Translations under genes and position numbers: made by a program
The notes under the pieces: generated by a model
What the model saw: the letters and a program-made list of their open reading frames with translations, nothing else
The model's database searches: none
Told to the model about the DNA's origin: nothing
Shown: piece by piece, positions 32,717-40,776 of the stretch
Numbering within the stretch: position 1 is the stretch's first letter
How the letters are laid out: each line of letters opens with the position of its first letter
From: Chloroflexota bacterium
GTDB lineage: Bacteria; Chloroflexota; Anaerolineae; Anaerolineales; Anaerolineaceae
Reading direction: 5' to 3'
Length of the DNA: 41,819 nt
Assembly (NCBI GenBank): GCA_021779955.1
Contig: JAJXZS010000032.1
Span: forward strand, 1 to 41,819

Positions 32717-34804
32717 ATGCCGGACTTTCGAATCAAGAAACACCCAATCCTCCCCGTTCCTGAACGAAAGAACATTCAATTTACTTGGCAGGGAAAATCG
32801 CTCACAGCACAGGAAGGTGAAACGATTTCTGCTGCTTTGTTTGCCAACGGCATCCGCATCTTTGGGCATCATCCCAAGGACGGTTCGCCGCTCGGACTTT
32901 TCTGCGCCAATGGCCAGTGCTCTCAGTGCATGGTCATCGCAAACGGATCGCCTGTCAAATCGTGCATGGAACTGATCCAGCCAGGCATGGACGTGCAGCC
33001 AAACGACGGCCTGCCCGCCTTGCCGGCAGTCGATGCCGTACCCGAGTTCGCCCCCATCCCTGAGATCGATGTGCCTGTTCTCATCATCGGCGGAGGGCCT
33101 GCAGGGCTCTCGGCAGCCATCGAACTGGGCAAGTCGGGCATTCAAACCCTGTTAGTCGACGATAAACACAAGTTGGGCGGCAAATTGGTGCTTCAGACCC
33201 ACCGCTTCTTCGGCTCTACAGACGCGGTTTACGCCGGTACCCGCGGCATCGACATCGCCACTCGCCTTGAAAATGAAGTGCGCCAATACCACTCGGTCGA
33301 TATCTGGCTTCAAAGCACCTGCCTTGCCGTGTTCAGCGACAAGAAAGTCGGCATTTTGCGGGATGGCGTCCAATACACGCTGGTCAAACCGCAGATCCTG
33401 CTGGTGGCAAGCGGCGCGCGTGAGAAGTTCCTGGCCTTCAAGGGCAATACCCTCCCTGGCGTCTATGGCGCAGGCGCATTCCAGACCCTCGTCAACCGCG
33501 ACCTGGTGCGCCCCGCCGAAAAGCTTTTCATAGTCGGAGGCGGCAATGTCGGGCTGATCGCCGGATACCACGCCCTGCAGGCGGGCATCGGTGTGGTTGG
33601 CCTGGTCGAAGCCCTTCCAGAGTGCGGCGGTTACAAGGTCCACAAAGACAAATTGGCTCGCATGGGCGTGCCGATCTACACTTCCCATACCATTTTGAGC
33701 GCCAACGGCACGGACAAAGTCGAATCGGTAACCATCGCTCAGGTGGATTCCCATTTCGCTCCCATCCCGGGTACTGAGGAAAGCTTCGAGTGCGATTCCG
33801 TCCTCATCGCCGTCGGACTCGACCCTGTGAACGAGTTCTACCTTAAGGCGCGCGATTTTGGCATCGAAGCCTTAAGCGCAGGCGATGCGGAAGAGATTGC
33901 CGAAGCCTCCGCTGCCATTTTCTCAGGCAAGATCAAGGGACGCGAGATCGCCAAAATGCTTGGCAGCCCTGTGAGCGACGTGCCCCCGGTATGGTACAAA
34001 ACCGGCGAGATTCTTAAATCGAAGCCAGGCAAGACCTATTTTGAGCAGTTTCCCGACCTCGCGGAGGGCGTGATGCCGGTGATCCATTGCAGCCAGGAAA
34101 TCCCGTGCAATCCGTGCGCCGGTCTCTGCCCGAACGGGCTGATCATCGTGGATAAGAAGGACATCCGCTCGGTGCCCACGTTCATCGGCAATAACTACTG
34201 CTGCGCCGGCTGTGAGCGCTGTGTCGCAGGCTGCCCCGGCCTGGCAATCACGCTGGTGGACTATACTTCCAACCCCGACCGCCCTGTCGTCTCTATTCCA
34301 TACGAGTTTACGCGCGATGTGATCAGCGCGAAGGATATCGTCATCGTGCTCGACACACAGGGCCAAAAATTGGGATCGCTCGAAGTCATCGATGTGCACA
34401 CGATCCCATCCAGCGACCGCACGATGATTGTGCAGGTTGCCGCTGATCGTGAGATCGCTCCGCATATCGCCGGAATCCTCATCCAGGAAGCCAATATCAC
34501 CCACCCCATGCTGCAGTACGTCAAACACATGACAGACGACACCATCATCTGCCGCTGCGAGCACGTGACAGCAGGCGAAATTCGCCGGCTCATCCGCGAC
34601 GGATACCGCGACATCAACGAAATCAAGACAGTCACCCGCGCGGGCATGGGCTCGTGCGGTGGAAAAACCTGTTCCCCGCTCATCCAGCGTCTTTTCAAGG
34701 AAGAAGGAGTGCCATATAACGAGGTGACAGGTCCATCACGCCGGCCGCCGTTCATCGAGGTGCCGCTCGGATCGTTCGCAGGCGAGAAGCGGGAGGCAAA
34801 ATAA
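32717..34804 (+). CDS. Iron-sulfur/FAD dehydrogenase large subunit (sarcosine/proline dehydrogenase alpha-like)
   Basis: This 695-residue subunit resembles the alpha subunits of heteromeric sarcosine oxidase, HcnB/OoxA and dye-linked proline dehydrogenase. Residues 15-95 form a [2Fe-2S] domain with C63, C68, C71 and C83. Next come an FAD motif GGGPAG (125-130) and a second dinucleotide motif VGGGNVG (273-279). Two cysteine clusters (C458, C464, C467, C471 and C495, C496, C499, C502, C506) resemble [4Fe-4S] sites. A BFD-like [2Fe-2S] module (C612, C614, C647, C652) ends the protein. It would take electrons from the substrate-oxidising flavin of the next gene's product and pass them on. AGGA precedes ATG 32717, and the partner gene starts one base after the stop. 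Confidence 0.88.
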   Translation: MPDFRIKKHPILPVPERKNIQFTWQGKSLTAQEGETISAALFANGIRIFGHHPKDGSPLGLFCANGQCSQCMVIANGSPVKSCMELIQPGMDVQPNDGLPALPAVDAVPEFAPIPEIDVPVLIIGGGPAGLSAAIELGKSGIQTLLVDDKHKLGGKLVLQTHRFFGSTDAVYAGTRGIDIATRLENEVRQYHSVDIWLQSTCLAVFSDKKVGILRDGVQYTLVKPQILLVASGAREKFLAFKGNTLPGVYGAGAFQTLVNRDLVRPAEKLFIVGGGNVGLIAGYHALQAGIGVVGLVEALPECGGYKVHKDKLARMGVPIYTSHTILSANGTDKVESVTIAQVDSHFAPIPGTEESFECDSVLIAVGLDPVNEFYLKARDFGIEALSAGDAEEIAEASAAIFSGKIKGREIAKMLGSPVSDVPPVWYKTGEILKSKPGKTYFEQFPDLAEGVMPVIHCSQEIPCNPCAGLCPNGLIIVDKKDIRSVPTFIGNNYCCAGCERCVAGCPGLAITLVDYTSNPDRPVVSIPYEFTRDVISAKDIVIVLDTQGQKLGSLEVIDVHTIPSSDRTMIVQVAADREIAPHIAGILIQEANITHPMLQYVKHMTDDTIICRCEHVTAGEIRRLIRDGYRDINEIKTVTRAGMGSCGGKTCSPLIQRLFKEEGVPYNEVTGPSRRPPFIEVPLGSFAGEKREAK

Positions 34805-34805
34805 A

Positions 34806-35972
34806 ATGACCCCCAACCCTGACACTACTTTCGATGCGATCGTCATTGGCGCGGGTTCCATCGGCACCCCAACGGCCTATTACCTTGCTAAAAGCGGATT
34901 GAAGGTGCTCGTCCTCGAGTCTGTTCCCAGCGTTGGACAGGGCTCGAACAAGCGCGCCATTGGCGGCATCCGTGCCACCCACTCCGACCCTGCCAAGATT
35001 GCGCTCTGCTTGCGCAGTATCGAGATTTTCTCGACATTCAAAGAGCAATTCGGCGATGACATCGAATGGGACCGCTGCGGCTATGCTTTCGTCGCCTACC
35101 GCGATCTTGAAGAAAAGACACTCAAGAATCTTTTGGTCACCCAAAAATCCTTCGGCCTGAACATCGACTGGTACGACGCCCAGGCGTTCAGCGAGATTAT
35201 CCCCGATATCAATCCCAATGGCCTCATCGGAGGCACGTTCAGCCCGGAAGATGGCAGTGCTTCCCCCCTCCTGACCAATCACGCTTACTATACGCATGCC
35301 GTCGAGCTGGGCGTCGAGTTCCATTTCGTCGAACCCATCCGCGCAATGGACGTTCAGAATGGCAAAATTCGCTCTATTACGACGGATAACGCCACCTACT
35401 CCGCAGGCATCGTGGTCAATTGCGCCGGCGCCTGGGCGGCTGACGTTGGCAAGCTCGCCGGCATCGACCTGCCTGTCAGGCCCGATTCGCACGAAGCCGC
35501 CATCACCGAACCGGTTGCCCGCTTCCTCGGCCCCATGGTTGTGGATATTCGTCCTGCTCCCGGCTCTACCAACTACTACTTCTACCAGCACATCACTGGC
35601 CAGATCATCTTCTGCATCACTCCAGCTCCAAACGCCTGGGGTTTCGATACCCGCGAGACGAGCAGCTACCTGCCCATGGTTTCCAGGCGGATGATCGAGG
35701 TGATGCCGCGTCTAAAGAACCTGCGCGTGAGGCGCACCTGGCGCGGCCTCTACCCCATGACCCCCGACGGGTTCCCAATCTTCGGCTGGGCCCCCGGCAT
35801 TTCGAACTTCCTGCTTGGCGTTGGACTGTGTGGCCAGGGATTTATGCTCGGGCCTGCCGGAGGTGAGCTGTTGGCGCGGATAGCCCAAAATGCATCTACC
35901 GAAAATGATCAAATGATATTAAAATATGTTTCGCCCGAAAGAAAATTCGAGGGCCAGGAACTGCTGAAATAA
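34806..35972 (+). CDS. FAD-dependent amine/imino-acid dehydrogenase, DAO family (beta subunit)
   Basis: This 388-residue D-amino-acid-oxidase-fold flavoprotein resembles SoxB, HcnC and the beta subunit of dye-linked proline dehydrogenase. The FAD-binding motif VIGAGSIGTPTAYYLAKSG is at 12-30, the KRAIGGIRATHS loop follows, and the C-terminal VGLCGQGFMLGPAGGELLA closes the flavin site. It probably oxidises a secondary amine such as proline, hydroxyproline or sarcosine and feeds electrons to the iron-sulfur partner encoded one base upstream. GGGAGG (34791-34796) serves as ribosome-binding site. The exact substrate cannot be read from sequence. A terminator-like hairpin follows. Confidence 0.88.
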   Translation: MTPNPDTTFDAIVIGAGSIGTPTAYYLAKSGLKVLVLESVPSVGQGSNKRAIGGIRATHSDPAKIALCLRSIEIFSTFKEQFGDDIEWDRCGYAFVAYRDLEEKTLKNLLVTQKSFGLNIDWYDAQAFSEIIPDINPNGLIGGTFSPEDGSASPLLTNHAYYTHAVELGVEFHFVEPIRAMDVQNGKIRSITTDNATYSAGIVVNCAGAWAADVGKLAGIDLPVRPDSHEAAITEPVARFLGPMVVDIRPAPGSTNYYFYQHITGQIIFCITPAPNAWGFDTRETSSYLPMVSRRMIEVMPRLKNLRVRRTWRGLYPMTPDGFPIFGWAPGISNFLLGVGLCGQGFMLGPAGGELLARIAQNASTENDQMILKYVSPERKFEGQELLK

Positions 35973-35992
35973 ACTTCGCACATCGACACTGA

Positions 35993-36034
35993 CCAACTCC
36001 GGCTTTGTTCTTGAAGCGGGGGTTGGTTGTTATT
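35993..36034 (+). terminator. Probable terminator after the dehydrogenase operon
   Basis: CCAACTCCGGCTT (35993-36005) and AAGCGGGGGTTGG (36014-36026) form a 13-position stem with one G-U pair and one G-G mismatch around an eight-base loop. TTGTTATTT follows. Confidence 0.6.
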
Positions 36035-36051
36035 TATGGATGGAATGACTT

Positions 36052-36726
36052 ATGCACATGAGCGGCCTTGTTTTCGACTTCGATGGCTTGATCGTCGACA
36101 CGGAGATGCCCCAGTTCATCATCTTTCAAGAGGAATTCAAAAAACTGGGATTTGCATACACCTATAAGGATTGGTGGAAGATCATCGGAAGCGGCTACGG
36201 TGAGTACAATCCTTACGAACACCTCGCCAGTCTGGCAGGCGACCACCATGACGCGGACAACTTCAAGAAGTCCATCGACGGCCGCATCCGCGCGCTGCTC
36301 AATCAGGCTCAACCTCTCCCCGGCGTAGTTGACTTCATCAACGAAGCCAGGCGGATGCGGATACCCATGGCAGTGGCGTCCAGTTCTCCGCAAGGATGGG
36401 TGCATGGGCATCTCAAGCGCATTGGCCTCTTCAGCGCCTTCGACAAGATCATCACGTCTGCCGATGTGACCAATGTAAAGCCGGATCCTGAGATTTTCAG
36501 GCTTGCAGTCGAGAGCCTGGGCTTGAAACCTGACCAATGTGTCGCTTTCGAAGACTCGCTCAATGGCATCAAATCGGCCAAAGCTGCGGGGCTGTATTGC
36601 ATTGCCATCCCGAACGATATTACCCGCAGCATGCCTCTAGATCTTGCCGACCGCATCGTCGCTTCATTCAACGACCTGCGTATCGAAGATGTGCTTGAAT
36701 TAACAAACCGTACGAAGTATGTTTGA
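36052..36726 (+). CDS. HAD-superfamily phosphatase, beta-phosphoglucomutase-like
   Basis: This 224-residue subfamily I HAD protein has the nucleophile pair D9/D11 in VFDFDGLIVDTE, motif II VASSSP, the lysine motif KPDPEIF and the acidic motif FEDSLNG. A helical C1 cap lies between residues about 20 and 85. These features fit the beta-phosphoglucomutase/sugar-phosphatase group, and motifs alone do not separate mutase from phosphatase. Translation can start at either of two close ATGs (36052 or 36058), and the ribosome-binding site is weak (GGATGGAA). It is the last gene before the RelA/SpoT promoter. Confidence 0.87.
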   Translation: MHMSGLVFDFDGLIVDTEMPQFIIFQEEFKKLGFAYTYKDWWKIIGSGYGEYNPYEHLASLAGDHHDADNFKKSIDGRIRALLNQAQPLPGVVDFINEARRMRIPMAVASSSPQGWVHGHLKRIGLFSAFDKIITSADVTNVKPDPEIFRLAVESLGLKPDQCVAFEDSLNGIKSAKAAGLYCIAIPNDITRSMPLDLADRIVASFNDLRIEDVLELTNRTKYV

Positions 36727-36762
36727 GTTCCGTTTGTGGTGCTGGTTTTGAGTGCTATTAGA

Positions 36763-36771
36763 TGCTACAAT
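36763..36771 (+). promoter_or_regulatory. Extended -10 promoter of the RelA/SpoT gene
   Basis: TGCTACAAT is an extended -10 element (TGn plus TACAAT). Predicted start near 36778 leaves about 17 leader bases before ATG 36795. Confidence 0.5.
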
Positions 36772-36794
36772 AGCCCACAAAAGAGTTGTGCATA

Positions 36795-39014
36795 ATGGTC
36801 AGTACTGAAAAATTGGCTCCTTTACTCGAAAACTTGATGGAATCGCTTCCGGAATCGTATTCTGTGGTCGACCGGGAGATGATAACGCACGCCTATCACT
36901 TTGCTGAAGCGGCGCACGCAGGTCAAAAGCGAGCCTCAGGGGAGCCTTATATCACCCACTGCGTTGCAGTGGCCATGATCTTGGCAGAAATGAGTGTGCA
37001 GCCGATCGTCGTAGTGGCTGCACTTTTGCACGATACGGTCGAAGACACTTCGGTGACCCTTGCCGATATCCGCCGCGAGTTTGGCGATGAAGTCGCCAAA
37101 CTGGTCGACGGCGTCACGAAGTTGACCAAGCTGCCTCATGTCAGCCGCGCTGATGGCATTGGTGACAACGGCATGGAATTCGAAGAACCTGCCGATCAGG
37201 CGCGCAAGGATCGCCGGCGCGACCTGGTCAACGAAACACTGCGCAAAACCTTCCTGGCGATGGGCGAAGATATCCGCGTCGTGCTCATCAAACTTGCCGA
37301 CCGCCTGCACAATATGCGCACCTTGGGCTACCTGCCCGAACCGAAACGCAAACGCATCGCCCAGGAAACGATGGACATCTTCGCTCCACTGGCGAACCGT
37401 CTGGGTATCTGGCAGATCAAGTGGGAGCTTGAAGACCTGTCCTTCCGCTATATCAACCCGGAGAAATATCGCGAGATCGCCCAAAACCTGGCAGAAACCC
37501 GCGTCGAACGCGAACGCCAGATGAAAGAGATCATCGAGCGGCTGCAAAAGATTGTCAAAGACGCCAGCATTTCCGCGCAGATTACCGGCCGCAGCAAACA
37601 CATCTATTCCATCTATCGCAAGATGATGGACAAGCAGAAACCCTTCGAACAGGTGCGGGATATCCGCGGCGTGCGGTTGATCGTCCCTGATATTCCATCC
37701 TGTTACGCCGTTCTCGGCATCATTCACACGCATTGGCGGCCGATGCCAAGCGAGTTCGATGATTACATTGCTGCGCCAAAAGATAATTTCTACCAATCGC
37801 TCCACACCGCTGTGATTTATGATGATGGAAGGCCGCTCGAGGTGCAGATTCGCACCCCCGAGATGGACGAGAACGCTGAATTCGGTATTGCAGCTCACTG
37901 GCGTTACAAGGAAAAAGGCCCGCGTGATGAGCAGTACGAGCAGCGCATCAACTGGCTCAAAAAACTCATGGACTGGCGCCAGGACGTCGAAGATGCAAAC
38001 GAATTTGTCGACGGCATGAAAACAGACGTCTTCCAGGACCGCGTATACGTCTTCACCCCGCGTGGCGACATCATCGACCTGCCCGCAGGTTCCACCCCCA
38101 TCGACTTCGCCTACCATGTCCACACCGAGATCGGTAACCGCTGCCGCGGCGCAAAGATTAACGGCAAGCTGGTAACGCTCGACTATGTACTCAAAACCGG
38201 TGACCAGGTGGAAATCCTGGCTGCAAAGCGCGGAGGCCCGTCGCGAGATTGGCTCAACCCGAATCTCGGCCTGGTGCGCACGCAGCGCGCTCGCTCCAAG
38301 ATACGCGCCTGGTTCAAACATCAAAACCGTGAGCAAAACCTCAGCCAGGGCAAGGTGATCATCGAGCGCGAATTGCGCAGGCTTGGCTTGCTCAACCTCG
38401 ACATTGACAAGTTGGCGACTGATTTCGATTATCGCAGTACCGACGATTTCTATGTGGCGATCGGCACGGGCGACCTGTCGCTCGGGCACGTCATCAACAC
38501 CATCTCCGAGAATTTAAAAAAGGAAACTGATGTTCTTGCCGTCAAGCCAGCCGCGCCTGTCAAAGAGATCACGGGCAACGAAGTTGCCGTCCTGGGGCTG
38601 AAAGGCATCCTGACCACCTTTGCCAAGTGCTGCCATCCTGCTCCAGGTGATCAGATTGTCGGCTACATCACCCGCGGGCGCGGCGCCACCATTCACCGTT
38701 CGGACTGTCCGAATATCCTGAGAATGAAGGATCGCGAGCGCATTGTCAAAGTCACTTGGGGCGAGCCGCAAAACACCTTCCCGGTGGATATCCAGATCAA
38801 AGCATACGATCGCCAGGGTCTGATGGGCGACATTTCGAACATCCTGAACAACGAAAACATCAACCTTAAAGACATCAAGTTGAATGTCACCCACAACCTT
38901 GCTACCATCGTCCTGATTGTTGAAGTATCGGATATCGTGCAGCTTTCGCGAACGCTGACTTTGATCGAAAATCTTCCCAATGTTATGGAAGCCCACCGCC
39001 TGAATCCCGGATGA
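36795..39014 (+). CDS. Bifunctional (p)ppGpp synthetase/hydrolase (RelA/SpoT homologue)
   Basis: This 739-residue long RSH protein controls the stringent response. The N-terminal hydrolase domain has an intact HD site with H79, D80, E83 and D84 (LLHDTVEDT). The synthetase domain follows with GRSKHIYSIYRKM, RDIRGVRLIV and NFYQSLHT. A TGS domain (VYVFTPRGDIIDLPAGSTPIDFAYHVH), a helical region, a conserved-cysteine stretch (FAKCCHPAPGDQ) and a C-terminal ACT domain complete the usual order. The intact HD motif suggests both activities. ATG 36795 is chosen because the TTG at 36786 falls too close to the predicted transcript start. Confidence 0.95.
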   Translation: MVSTEKLAPLLENLMESLPESYSVVDREMITHAYHFAEAAHAGQKRASGEPYITHCVAVAMILAEMSVQPIVVVAALLHDTVEDTSVTLADIRREFGDEVAKLVDGVTKLTKLPHVSRADGIGDNGMEFEEPADQARKDRRRDLVNETLRKTFLAMGEDIRVVLIKLADRLHNMRTLGYLPEPKRKRIAQETMDIFAPLANRLGIWQIKWELEDLSFRYINPEKYREIAQNLAETRVERERQMKEIIERLQKIVKDASISAQITGRSKHIYSIYRKMMDKQKPFEQVRDIRGVRLIVPDIPSCYAVLGIIHTHWRPMPSEFDDYIAAPKDNFYQSLHTAVIYDDGRPLEVQIRTPEMDENAEFGIAAHWRYKEKGPRDEQYEQRINWLKKLMDWRQDVEDANEFVDGMKTDVFQDRVYVFTPRGDIIDLPAGSTPIDFAYHVHTEIGNRCRGAKINGKLVTLDYVLKTGDQVEILAAKRGGPSRDWLNPNLGLVRTQRARSKIRAWFKHQNREQNLSQGKVIIERELRRLGLLNLDIDKLATDFDYRSTDDFYVAIGTGDLSLGHVINTISENLKKETDVLAVKPAAPVKEITGNEVAVLGLKGILTTFAKCCHPAPGDQIVGYITRGRGATIHRSDCPNILRMKDRERIVKVTWGEPQNTFPVDIQIKAYDRQGLMGDISNILNNENINLKDIKLNVTHNLATIVLIVEVSDIVQLSRTLTLIENLPNVMEAHRLNPG

Positions 39015-39061
39015 AATGGATGAGAAAATCCGGGCGGTAACAAGCCTGTTGGATTAAATGC

Positions 39062-39090
39062 TTTACAGAATCCGCATCATAGGGTAAAAT
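39062..39090 (+). promoter_or_regulatory. Sigma-70-type promoter of the VKOR gene
   Basis: TTTACA (39062-39067) and TAAAAT (39085-39090) are separated by 17 bases, each one mismatch from consensus. Predicted start is near 39097. Confidence 0.7.
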
Positions 39091-39123
39091 GCCGTCGTTT
39101 TCTACGCCTGAATTGGGGTGAAC

Positions 39124-39558
39124 ATGCCAAAATGTACGACACTCGTGCTTACCTGGATCGCCACAGTCGGTGGCATCCTCGATGCCGGATACCTTTCTTA
39201 TATCCACCTGACTCAGGCGCCCATTTATTGCACGCCCGGGCTTGGACACTGCGAAACGGTGAACTCGAGCCCTTACGCGCTTCTCTACGGAATCCCTGTC
39301 GCCTACCTTGGCCTCCTCTCCTATCTGGCGATACTTTTCCTTCTTTTCTTTGGCGAAAAGATCCATTTCTTGAAGCCATATGCGCTCTACCTTGTCTTCG
39401 GTCTCAGCGCTTTTGGATTTTTATTCTCGCTTTACCTCACCTATCTTGAAATCTGGGTGATCAAAGCGATTTGCCAGTGGTGTGTAACATCTGCAATATT
39501 AATGACGGTTATACTGATCTGCGCCACGATTCGTGTGTTTAACCGTCAAGAATCTTAA
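39124..39558 (+). CDS. Vitamin K epoxide reductase (VKOR) family protein
   Basis: This 144-residue four-helix membrane protein has the VKOR redox centre C117-Q-W-C120 in the last helix and the loop cysteine pair C36 and C43 beside the conserved ETVNSSPYA. Bacterial VKORs reoxidise a thioredoxin-like DsbA partner and pass electrons to quinone, supporting disulfide formation outside the membrane. No thioredoxin domain is fused to it, and no DsbA gene lies nearby. ATG 39124 is chosen for GGGG five bases upstream. The acidic small protein gene follows 20 bp later. Confidence 0.93.
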   Translation: MPKCTTLVLTWIATVGGILDAGYLSYIHLTQAPIYCTPGLGHCETVNSSPYALLYGIPVAYLGLLSYLAILFLLFFGEKIHFLKPYALYLVFGLSAFGFLFSLYLTYLEIWVIKAICQWCVTSAILMTVILICATIRVFNRQES

Positions 39559-39578
39559 TTTTTGGATGGAGGAGTAGC

Positions 39579-39821
39579 ATGCCTCGAATTAGATGTCACT
39601 ACATTGACTGCGTTTTCCTTGATGAAGGTTACTGCAGCGCCGGTCAGATCGAACTTGACCCGGATACCGGATGTAAGACATATTCGGCAAACATCGAAGC
39701 AGCCACTGATGACAACTGGGACGAAGACGACGACGAAGAATTGGAAGAATGGGAAGAAACGGACGAAGACGAAGATGAAGACCTATGGGGGGATGATGAA
39801 TCTGAGAGCGACGATATATAA
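39579..39821 (+). CDS. Small protein with four-cysteine motif and highly acidic tail
   Basis: This 80-residue protein has two halves. Residues 1-35 carry C6, C11, C19 and C32 in a pattern resembling the small metal-binding DUF1540 motif (CxxxxCxxxxxxxC then Ala, Ile and a final Cys). Residues 44-80 are almost all Asp and Glu with a few Trp. The protein could bind a metal through the cysteines and a basic partner through the tail; this is inference. GGAGGAG (39568-39574) gives strong support for the start. It lies 20 bp after the VKOR gene and probably shares its promoter, ending at the hairpin at 39854-39877. Confidence 0.82.
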   Translation: MPRIRCHYIDCVFLDEGYCSAGQIELDPDTGCKTYSANIEAATDDNWDEDDDEELEEWEETDEDEDEDLWGDDESESDDI

Positions 39822-39853
39822 CTAAACTGAATACATATTACTGAAAGCATTAC

Positions 39854-39879
39854 CACCCCGGCAAAACAGCCGGGGTGTT
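39854..39879 (+). terminator. Hairpin after the acidic protein gene
   Basis: CACCCCGGC (39854-39862) pairs perfectly with GCCGGGGTG (39869-39877) around a six-base loop, followed by only TT. Confidence 0.65.
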
Positions 39880-39948
39880 GCGCTAATACCACCTTGCCGA
39901 ATTCGAACGCATAACCAAATTCCTAACCATCTCCTCACTTACTCTCTC

Positions 39949-39965
39949 TATACTCTGTTCAGAGT
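39949..39965. promoter_or_regulatory. -10 box overlapping an inverted repeat before the RibD-like gene
   Basis: TATACT (39949-39954) runs into ACTCTG-TT-CAGAGT (39952-39965), a 6+6 inverted repeat. No good -35 is seen. The repeat sits where a repressor would block RNA polymerase. Confidence 0.35.
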
Positions 39966-40000
39966 TGATTTTGTGATGTTGTGCCAGAAGGAGAAGAACC

Positions 40001-40549
40001 ATGAGACGCATCATCTTATTGCAGAGTGTTAGTCTGGACGGCTATTTCGAAGGCCCAAATCACGATCTTTCCTGGATCGAGCAGGACTATGAAGCCTTTG
40101 ATACCAGGGGTGAGTACACAATCGACGCGTTTCTTTTCGGACACCGCACATATGACCTGGTCAAAGCATTCTGGTCCACAGACCAGGGGATGCAAACGGC
40201 GCCCGAAATGGCAAAGAGCTTGACGGATAATGTAAAAATCGTCGCCAGCCGCGTCGGTTTCGAGCCTGGCTGGAACAACGTAAAGGTCATCACGGGCAAT
40301 GTGATCGGGCAGATTCGAAAGATCAAAACTTGGCCCGGCGCAGACCTGATGATGTTCGGCAGCAATCAGCTGGTCGTCAGCTTGATGGAAGAGGGACTGG
40401 TCGATGCATTTCAGATCATCGTCAGGCCTGTGGCGATCGGCAAGGGCACTCCGCTGTTTGCGGGGCTGAAAAAGCGCGTGGCCCTCGATCTCAAAAATGT
40501 GAACAAATTCAAGTCAGGTGCCGTGATGCTGACGTACGAGCCGAAATAA
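40001..40549 (+). CDS. DHFR/RibD C-terminal-domain family reductase
   Basis: This 182-residue protein has the dihydrofolate-reductase fold of the RibD C-terminal family: an opening strand IILLQSVSLDGYFEG, FLFGHRTYDLV, a nucleotide-binding MMFGSNQLVVSLMEEGLVDAF and a final IIVRPVAIGKGTPLF. Members use NAD(P)H, but many stand-alone copies have unknown substrates. AAGGAGAAG lies seven bases before ATG 40001. It is a single gene, bounded by a hairpin upstream and a terminator downstream. Confidence 0.88.
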   Translation: MRRIILLQSVSLDGYFEGPNHDLSWIEQDYEAFDTRGEYTIDAFLFGHRTYDLVKAFWSTDQGMQTAPEMAKSLTDNVKIVASRVGFEPGWNNVKVITGNVIGQIRKIKTWPGADLMMFGSNQLVVSLMEEGLVDAFQIIVRPVAIGKGTPLFAGLKKRVALDLKNVNKFKSGAVMLTYEPK

Positions 40550-40598
40550 CCACCAGAGATGCGCTTTTCTCGTCCGCGGCGGTGTTTCCATTTGAAAT

Positions 40599-40618
40599 CC
40601 CACCGCAGGTGGGTTTTT
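40599..40618 (+). terminator. Intrinsic terminator after the RibD-like gene
   Basis: CCCACC (40599-40604), loop GCA and GGTGGG (40608-40613) are followed directly by TTTTT. Confidence 0.75.
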
Positions 40619-40776
40619 AGGTATTGACATCCTTTCGTGCATTGTCTGTCTGAACGGATCCTTTTCAGTCTCATGCCGCTCTCCATACGAAGCAGGCTTT
40701 CAGGCCGGTATGAAGATTCAGCGTTTGATGATATATTTCCGTTGTCTGAATCCATCTGACAGACACCGGATGCCCG
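40619..40776 (+). other. Intergenic region before the membrane protein gene
   Basis: There is no gene in these 158 bp. TTGACA occurs just after the terminator (about 40624) without a matching -10 box. TGTCTG (about 40744) and CAGACA (about 40761) form a small inverted repeat just before the gene. Confidence 0.35.

Noticed and set aside
36936-38489. 517-codon open frame antisense to the RelA/SpoT gene.
   Set aside because: It shadows a clearly conserved gene, and its Asp/Val/His-rich composition is typical of antisense frames.
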